Shown here: positions 7,358 through 13,021 of the stretch, piece after piece
Numbering within the stretch: position 1 is the first letter of the stretch
How the letters are laid out: the number at the start of each line of letters is the position of its first letter
NCBI GenBank assembly: GCA_007117175.1
Contig: SKGZ01000061.1
Span: forward strand, 1 to 15,286
Direction: 5' to 3'
Length of the DNA: 15,286 bases
DNA from: Bacteriovoracales bacterium
Lineage (GTDB): Bacteria > Bdellovibrionota > Bacteriovoracia > Bacteriovoracales > Bacteriovoracaceae
The notes under the pieces: model-generated
Told to the model about the DNA's origin: nothing
The model's input: only the letters and a program-made list of their open reading frames with translations
Database searches by the model: none
Position numbers and translations under genes: made by a program

Positions 7358-7385
7358 ATTTTAGCATGGTTAAAGTTAAAGTCAA
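7358..7385 (-). promoter_or_regulatory. Predicted promoter of the ATPase gene (near-leaderless)
   Basis: On the minus strand, TTGACT (7385-7380) and TAAAAT (7363-7358) are separated by 16 bases, a good sigma70-like match. Transcription would start about 7 bases after the -10, near 7351, directly beside the ATG at 7350. This agrees with the missing ribosome-binding site. The flanks are AT-rich, so a chance match is possible. Confidence 0.5.
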
Positions 7386-7448
7386 TTTTAATTATTGTTG
7401 ATTTTTTAATGAGAAATCAATAGTTTAAGTCGGTTTGGCTAAAAAGGC

Positions 7449-8669
7449 TTAGAATCCGTAATCAGCTGCGATCAAAAAGCCCAGAATTTGTCTTTCAAAT
7501 CTTTTGGTCTCTGTGGAAGCACTATTTTCGCTACTATAAATACGAGCGTCTCCACTGCCAAAACCGTAATTGACTCCTAAGCTGATAGTGGATGATTTAC
7601 TGTGAATACCGATACCTGCAGTTAGCCCATACATATTCATGTATTCCACAGGAATCTCATCAGCAATCTCGGAAGGTTTTCTCGAGTTGGTATTATTGGT
7701 GTAGAAACCTGTTCTTAAAGCATATGTGGAATTTAAAAAGTATTCAGCACCCACGGCCGCATTCCACATATTGCGACGATTTTCTTCAGAGTGCAGATAA
7801 TAGTCAAAATCTGCTGAGACTAATAGGTAAGGGGAGGCAAAGTAGGCGTAACCCAGTCCAATTTCATAGGGATACTTGGGGCGATCCACATCAGCTCTTC
7901 GGCCAAAGTCAGTGGCTGAAGAATTTCTTTCTTTGGTATTGGCCTGACTGTCGGCAATGGCCGTTTGCATGACTGCCTTACTTAAAGTTAAAGCAAAAGC
8001 ATGTTTTTCTAAACTGTAGAGCAAGCCCGTTCTTAAGTGAAAGCCACGCTCTCTTTTGGAAAGATTTTGATAAGAACTATAATCAGAGCCATCGCCAAAT
8101 TGAATCAGCTGAGATTGGCTTCTGCGAAAAACACGTCGATGGTAAAATAAACTGACTCCAAATGTTAGGTTTTCACTTAACTCCATGGCCAAACTTGGTC
8201 CAATTAAATAAGTGGCATCTTCAGATTGTAAATTAAAAGCAAACAGATCAATGGGATCGGCCAACTCATCTAGGTTTTGAAAAACCTGATTTTGATTTTC
8301 TTTCATATAATCAGTGATCACGTAGGAAAAACCAAAGGTGTATTTGCCAAATTTTTTAGTGGCCCCAAAAAAGTTTGGTAAAAGATTATCGGTTTCTCTT
8401 TCCCAGTCGCGATTGCCAATGGTTTCTTTATAGGTACTTTTAGTGCTCACATAGCTATTGGCACTACCTGAGATACTATCGCCATCACTATAAACTAAAC
8501 CAGCCGGATTATAAAAAGCTCCCGAGGCATCATCACTAATGGCCTTATAAGCTCCTCCCATCCCAGAAGCTCGACCGCCAATAAGAGAATTCTTATGATA
8601 AAGCCCATCGGCCCAAACAGCGAATGAATAGAAACTAAAAAAAAGAAAAATTTTAATTAACTTTGCCAT
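7449..8669 (-). CDS. FadL/OmpP1-like outer-membrane beta-barrel protein
   Basis: A 406-residue predicted outer-membrane protein. A signal peptide (about 1-20, ending FAVWA) is followed by GGRASGMGGAYKAISDD and AFYNPAGL (31-58), the N-terminal hatch-like signature of the FadL/OmpP1/TodX family. The rest alternates aromatic and glycine-rich strands (FGFSYVITDY, GLLYSLEKHAFALTL, ILGFLIAADYGF). It ends in Phe, as expected for BAM-assembled barrels. FadL relatives import hydrophobic substrates such as long-chain fatty acids; the ligand here is unknown. The start ATG at 8669 lies inside the preceding protease gene, a 17-base overlap, so it is probably translationally coupled. It is the last gene of the SH3-M48-OMP operon. 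Length is close to FadL. An alternative would be a PorV/PorQ-type barrel, which shares the NPAG motif. Confidence 0.8.
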   Translation of the reverse strand: MAKLIKIFLFFSFYSFAVWADGLYHKNSLIGGRASGMGGAYKAISDDASGAFYNPAGLVYSDGDSISGSANSYVSTKSTYKETIGNRDWERETDNLLPNFFGATKKFGKYTFGFSYVITDYMKENQNQVFQNLDELADPIDLFAFNLQSEDATYLIGPSLAMELSENLTFGVSLFYHRRVFRRSQSQLIQFGDGSDYSSYQNLSKRERGFHLRTGLLYSLEKHAFALTLSKAVMQTAIADSQANTKERNSSATDFGRRADVDRPKYPYEIGLGYAYFASPYLLVSADFDYYLHSEENRRNMWNAAVGAEYFLNSTYALRTGFYTNNTNSRKPSEIADEIPVEYMNMYGLTAGIGIHSKSSTISLGVNYGFGSGDARIYSSENSASTETKRFERQILGFLIAADYGF

Positions 8670-9462
8670 ATTTTTTAAACCTTGTTTGATTCACTTCTTT
8701 TGGACTTTCATCCCATGACTTAACATGACGATTTAACGAATCGATCCTCTCTGAGGTTGGAGGGTGAGTTTTTTGCACAACCTCACCTTGTCCCTTGGCG
8801 ATTGCTTTATCCATGTTGGCAAGATAATCAATATAACTTTGCCAATTGAGTCCTTGCGCTTGTAAAGTCAATAAGGCTAAGTAATCAGCTAAGAGCTCTT
8901 CTTTCATGCTGATTCCTTCTTCAAATAACAGATCAAAGGCCTTATCTAGAGCAGATTCCAGTGCTTTTCGATACGAGGCAGTAGCACCTCCAATCAAGAC
9001 TCCCAATCCTGCGGCTAAAGAATCGTCATCACCGCGAATTTTAAGTTTTTTCACCACTGATCTCTTATTGACGTGGGCGATTTCATGGGCCAAAACGCCA
9101 ATGAGTTGCGCTTCATTTTTCATTAAAGCAATAGCCCCTGAAGTGATAAAAATATATCCTCCCGGGCCGGCATAGGCGTTGATATCATCATCCACAATCA
9201 CTGCAAAGTGGTAATCTAATTCAGGACGACCAATCATCTGTGCTAGCCCAGCTCCTAATGTGGAAACATATTGCTGTAATTTTTGATCACTGAGAAGTTG
9301 ATATTTTCCTAAAATCTTAGCGGCTAGCTCTCGTCCAAACTTAATTTCGGCCAACACATCTGCTTCATCATACTCCACCTTCATCTGAGAGATCCTTTTG
9401 CGATATTGTTGGTGACTGGCAAAAGCTTGGCTCATCATCAGTAAAAGTAGCAGCCACTTCAC
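8653..9462 (-). CDS. M48-family zinc metalloprotease, exported (BepA-like core)
   Basis: A 269-residue M48 peptidase with a signal peptide (MKWLLLLLMMSQAFA, cleavage after about residue 15). The zinc site is HEIAH (H126, E127, H130) with the third ligand E189 in EELLAD. Also present are the NAYAGPGGYIFITSGAI substrate-edge segment (95-111) and the C-terminal THPPTSERI (232-240) found in BepA/LoiP-type enzymes. It lacks the TPR tail of BepA, so it is closer to the short periplasmic or lipoprotein forms, but there is no lipobox. It starts with GTG at 9462, sharing one base with the TAG stop of the SH3 gene; AAGGAG lies 7 bases upstream, inside that gene. Periplasmic quality control of outer-membrane proteins is the likely role, and the FadL-like barrel encoded next is a candidate partner or client (inference). 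Confidence 0.9.
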   Translation of the reverse strand: MKWLLLLLMMSQAFASHQQYRKRISQMKVEYDEADVLAEIKFGRELAAKILGKYQLLSDQKLQQYVSTLGAGLAQMIGRPELDYHFAVIVDDDINAYAGPGGYIFITSGAIALMKNEAQLIGVLAHEIAHVNKRSVVKKLKIRGDDDSLAAGLGVLIGGATASYRKALESALDKAFDLLFEEGISMKEELLADYLALLTLQAQGLNWQSYIDYLANMDKAIAKGQGEVVQKTHPPTSERIDSLNRHVKSWDESPKEVNQTRFKKYGKVN

Positions 9463-9938
9463 TAGAGTTCTCCTTGTGGATTCATCAGAAATTCTAGGCC
9501 CACTTCATCGTCAACTTTCCAAGATTCCATTATCTTTAACGCCGCTAAATTCTCTTCACCATCTTCTTGGTAGAGCTGATCACTGCCGGCTCGCAACCCT
9601 CTAGCGGCACCAGCAGAGGTGAGTGCAGAGGCTCGCTTTCTAGCACTGGAGCTTAAGTCCTCATCAGTATCTAAAAGAGACTGACTGGTCCCCATTGATT
9701 TCTTCTTACTGAGAAAGATTTTGGAAACCCAGCCTGCTTTTCCATCAGATTCAACCTTGACCCAAGTTCGATCCACATCCAATTCTTTGACTTCCGTGTC
9801 TCGCTCCAGTGTGGCCACCACATCACTGCCTTTTTCAGCAGCACTTAATAAGTCTACTTTGGCACTTTTAATGAAATAAACACTAGCCTGCACTTGAGAG
9901 CAGAAAAAAAATGTGAAAACAATAATGTACTTGGACAT
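9462..9938 (-). CDS. Exported bacterial SH3-domain protein
   Basis: A 158-residue protein with a signal peptide (MSKYIIVFTFFFCSQVQA, cleavage after about residue 18) and one bacterial SH3 domain (about 20-77: from VYFIKSAKVDLLSA to GWVSKIFLS). After it comes an acidic linker, then a basic/Ala segment, SARKRASALTSAGAARGL (98-115), that I associate with SH3 proteins encoded beside M48 proteases. An acidic C-terminal tail follows. Such SH3 domains often bind peptidoglycan or peptides in the envelope. The stop overlaps the next gene's GTG by one base, indicating coupled translation and a joint role. No strong ribosome site is seen before the ATG at 9938; AAGG lies 11 bases upstream. The start is supported by the signal peptide. 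Confidence 0.85.
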   Translation of the reverse strand: MSKYIIVFTFFFCSQVQASVYFIKSAKVDLLSAAEKGSDVVATLERDTEVKELDVDRTWVKVESDGKAGWVSKIFLSKKKSMGTSQSLLDTDEDLSSSARKRASALTSAGAARGLRAGSDQLYQEDGEENLAALKIMESWKVDDEVGLEFLMNPQGEL

Positions 9939-9989
9939 ACGTTTTACAACCTTGTTAGAGATTTTAGAATATAAGAGGAGTTGGCAATG

Positions 9990-10020
9990 AAAAACACTAG
10001 GAGAGTTTTTCCCTGCTAGT
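9990..10020 (-). terminator. Rho-independent terminator after the 972-residue lipoprotein gene
   Basis: On the minus strand ACTAG...CTAGT (10020-10016 with 10000-9996) forms a stem, extended by GGGA/TCTC with a two-base bulge. It is followed, after one G, by five T (9994-9990). On the + strand the same stem is followed by a T6 run (10020-10025), so it could act in both directions. The short stem lowers confidence. Confidence 0.45.
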
Positions 10021-10031
10021 TTTTTATTGTT

Positions 10032-12950
10032 TTACGGATGGATTGGCACGTCTTGCAATTCTTGCGGGAAGGCTATGGCCTTGAGTAGACCTTGCACTGG
10101 ATTGTCGATCATGTCCATATCGTTTTCTGAGACTTCTTCTAGCTCAACTCTGGCGTAGGGGATAACCTGTCCTCCAGCGTTTGGAGCATGGCGTACCGTT
10201 AAATTGCGCAGTGGCATCTGTAAGCGATAGGCAATAAAGGCCAGAGCTTCATCAAAGGTAAAGACTCGGTGACGGTGATCAATTGTCACCCCCTGCCCGA
10301 CCGATTTAGTTGCATAGTTAAAGGCCCTAGTCACCGCCCTTGGAGTAGAGACTAAATAGCTATTGGCCCTAGGTTTGATATTGGCAAGGCGGATGGGGCC
10401 TTGGGTTGGTGAATGATTTGGCTCTGTTGGACAACCTATGCCTATAGGAGCTCCTGAATTTTTTTCAATTTGGCCAGGTCGTTCTGGGTAGTTAGACGTG
10501 TTACTAGGATATAAACAGGTAATAAAGTCTTCAAGATGGTATTCATCTCTAATATTTTCGTATTCGTACCATTCTGTGATCTCGACTCCAGTGAGATTAT
10601 TAATAAAATCCACGGCATCCATATCCATGTTATAAGGGTAAGGACTGCGATCAAAAGTTAATGATTCTCCTACTGTCGGGCAAGTAGACAGGTTATTGCC
10701 AGCACTATCCACTGCATCACAATAAGGATCGAATTCCTGGTCGTAATTGGGAGAAAGCCACTTTTGTTGTTGAATATTTACTGCACCTGAAAGTCCGATA
10801 ATTACGCAGTAAGCAATAAATTCTTGACCTTCATATTCAATGATTTCTGTCCCAGCAGTAGGACAAGATTGAGTCTGTACATAAAAATTGGGATGATCAG
10901 TTTGTTCACTATATTTATTTTCTTGGTAATCAAATAGTTGGTAAACATCTTCCCATTTAAAAACAAGTACAAAAGGGTAGATATCAGGGTTCTCACTGGT
11001 TGTACATTCGAGACGGTTAGTATTATCAATTTTGCAATAAATGGGATCAAAGCTTGGTGAGGGACTTAGCTGTTCATCGCCTAAAATATAGAGCGAAGAT
11101 CCAGTCCTATTCCATGAGCGATGAACTTTTTCATTATTAATCACACTTGCTTGACTGGTATTAGTAGGGATATGACGGTAAGGAAAAACTGTTAAGTCAT
11201 AGGGGAGGATCGCCGTCATTTTGTTAAGAGCATTCATGATCTCTGGCTTAGTGGAGGGTTGAGAGAAAGCATCTTGATAACGCAAGGTTGTTGATAGACC
11301 ACCAATTCTTTCTAGCACCGGAGGAATGCGGTACTGCTCATTATCCTGTTGATAATAGAGCATCTCCCCTCGTCCGATCATTTTGGTATTAAGAAAATTT
11401 TCTCCAGCTAGCACCTTATAGATCTCCTCTAGAGAAAACCTTCTAATATTTCTATTATTTTGCTCAGATTCAGCAAGATAAATATATAATCCGATTAGAC
11501 CTGCAAAATAGGGTTTAAGCTGATTAAAACGAGGAGCTAACCAATTGCGACAGGTTTGACTCTGACTGTTGACCTGAGGAGGTGAAATATCTCCATCAGC
11601 ACCGATATCAATTGAAAAGCAATTGTTAGGCATAGTGGGATCATTTTGAATTTCGATTAATCCGGCAAAAACATTTTCAAAAATATCAATCATGAAGATA
11701 GGGCGTTCGTATCTTCTTTCAAATTTATCATTAGGATCATTGCGATTAAGTTCTTTCTCTCGAAGTGTGATGACAGGTTCTTCCACTGGATAGATACAAA
11801 TGGGATGATCTGAATCAACCAACTCATTCTCATCAACATAGTTTAAAGTGTTTCCATTAGTAGCATTCATGCAAAAGTAATCTCCTTGAGAATCATTTTG
11901 AATGTGATCGAGAAGATCCCCATGAAGAGTTCCTAGGTTAGGAAACAGAGCCGTAATTTGAGATAAACTTGCGCAGTTAGGAACTGCGTTACTGTTATTT
12001 TGTTCCGGACGATATATTTTACGACTGTGAGGTGGTGAGTCGAAACCTGGCTGGTAGTATCGATAATTGAGTTCACAAGTCATTGAGAGTTTAGGATATT
12101 TCTTATTGGCTTCAGACCTTGCAAAGTCGAGGTAAAGTTCCCTTACGAATTTTTTAGCCTCTGCTACAAAATTAGTTCCCAATGATAAGTCAAGAATATC
12201 ACCAAGACCCGAATATAAAATCCAATCGATTTCAACATCGTAACCTAGAATCTCAGTGGCAAAAGTGAAAAGACGGTCAACCTGCCAGGATTGGGCTAGA
12301 GTTTTAACAATTTCAAAAGTAGAGCTGGAAACCTCACTTGTTTCCATAATATTTTGACGACAAGAACGATCAGTTCCACATTCAGAAATAGCATGTCTAA
12401 AATTATTAGCGTCCTCACTATCGCTATTGGCTGCTTCCACAATTGTTTGCGCCATACGAGCAATGGTTCGACCTCGAACTTGTTGATCCACCTTGAGTTC
12501 AGTGCCAAGTGAGGTCTCCAGTGCATCTACCACAGCATCTGAAATCACATTACAGCTAATGCCATCATCTCCAGCTTTCACCAGACAGCGTTGATCGGTA
12601 TTGCCATCACCGTCGCAATCAAATTCAAGAACTCCCTCTGCACCAAAGGGCACTTCTGGTACTTCAAATGAACCATCCCCATGAGTGGTCTCTGTGTAAA
12701 CAGGAAATCCACCTGAACCCAGGTAGTAAAGAGTGTACTGTCCATGACAAGTGGTTCCTTCTAATGGTAAATGAATAGGATCATCTTGTGTCATCAGACT
12801 TAATGAGCTAACAGAGGAGGTGGTGTCGGTAAAAACAAAACCAGAGATGGAGACAATGCTAGAGGTATTACCAAAATCACCGGTCCCAAATTCATGGGGA
12901 AGGTATTGTCCGCAAGAAGTTAGTAAGAGTAGAGATAGCAAACGAATCAT
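10032..12950 (-). CDS. Large lipoprotein of unknown function, paralogue of the upstream gene
   Basis: A 972-residue protein of no family I can name. It starts with a type II signal peptide: MIRLLSLLLLTSC has lipobox LTSC, lipidated C13. An Ig/carboxypeptidase-regulatory-like beta domain (about 31-130) follows, with G...GDGSFEVPEVPFG. It includes a calcium-loop pattern D111-x-D113-x-D115-G-x-x-D119 between C112 and C122. Residues 133-290 look helical. From about 391 to the end it aligns with the neighbouring 13022-15286 gene. Strongest blocks are PIFMIDIFE, CRNWLAPRFN.LKPYFAGL.GLYIYLAE, NNRNIRRFSLEEIY, NFLNTKM.GRG, and the C-terminal FNYATKSVGQGV, VFTFDEALA and YRLQMPL to terminal IHP. Many Cys suggest disulfides. 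AAGGA lies about 9 bases before the ATG at 12950. Probably envelope-anchored; the partner or ligand is unknown. Confidence 0.9.
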   Translation of the reverse strand: MIRLLSLLLLTSCGQYLPHEFGTGDFGNTSSIVSISGFVFTDTTSSVSSLSLMTQDDPIHLPLEGTTCHGQYTLYYLGSGGFPVYTETTHGDGSFEVPEVPFGAEGVLEFDCDGDGNTDQRCLVKAGDDGISCNVISDAVVDALETSLGTELKVDQQVRGRTIARMAQTIVEAANSDSEDANNFRHAISECGTDRSCRQNIMETSEVSSSTFEIVKTLAQSWQVDRLFTFATEILGYDVEIDWILYSGLGDILDLSLGTNFVAEAKKFVRELYLDFARSEANKKYPKLSMTCELNYRYYQPGFDSPPHSRKIYRPEQNNSNAVPNCASLSQITALFPNLGTLHGDLLDHIQNDSQGDYFCMNATNGNTLNYVDENELVDSDHPICIYPVEEPVITLREKELNRNDPNDKFERRYERPIFMIDIFENVFAGLIEIQNDPTMPNNCFSIDIGADGDISPPQVNSQSQTCRNWLAPRFNQLKPYFAGLIGLYIYLAESEQNNRNIRRFSLEEIYKVLAGENFLNTKMIGRGEMLYYQQDNEQYRIPPVLERIGGLSTTLRYQDAFSQPSTKPEIMNALNKMTAILPYDLTVFPYRHIPTNTSQASVINNEKVHRSWNRTGSSLYILGDEQLSPSPSFDPIYCKIDNTNRLECTTSENPDIYPFVLVFKWEDVYQLFDYQENKYSEQTDHPNFYVQTQSCPTAGTEIIEYEGQEFIAYCVIIGLSGAVNIQQQKWLSPNYDQEFDPYCDAVDSAGNNLSTCPTVGESLTFDRSPYPYNMDMDAVDFINNLTGVEITEWYEYENIRDEYHLEDFITCLYPSNTSNYPERPGQIEKNSGAPIGIGCPTEPNHSPTQGPIRLANIKPRANSYLVSTPRAVTRAFNYATKSVGQGVTIDHRHRVFTFDEALAFIAYRLQMPLRNLTVRHAPNAGGQVIPYARVELEEVSENDMDMIDNPVQGLLKAIAFPQELQDVPIHP
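11523..11552 (-). repeat. 30-bp segment identical to 15029-15058 (tandem paralogue copy)
   Basis: This segment encodes CRNWLAPRFN and is identical over 30 bases to 15029-15058 in the upstream paralogue. The surrounding protein is only moderately similar. It is the longest identical run I noticed between the two genes and marks the tandem duplication. Confidence 0.7.
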
Positions 12951-13021
12951 GCGTATAATCCTTTTGCTTTTTATCGGCAGATTTTAAAAAAAAATAATCA
13001 AAAAAGTGAAATGATCAAGCT

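Noticed and set aside
7398-7420. TTGATTT/AAATCAA inverted repeat after the OMP gene
   Set aside because: Seven A/T-rich pairs with no T-run next to it; too weak for a terminator call.
7592-7972. 126-codon plus-strand frame inside the OMP gene
   Set aside because: Antisense to the barrel gene, which has signal peptide, FadL signature and C-terminal Phe; no ribosome site.
8906-9175. Plus-strand frame inside the M48 gene
   Set aside because: Antisense to the catalytic HEIAH region; a shadow.
12951-13021. Promoter or terminator between the two large lipoprotein genes
   Set aside because: The gap has T-rich runs (T9 on minus) but no stem before them and no acceptable -35/-10 pair, so neither is called.
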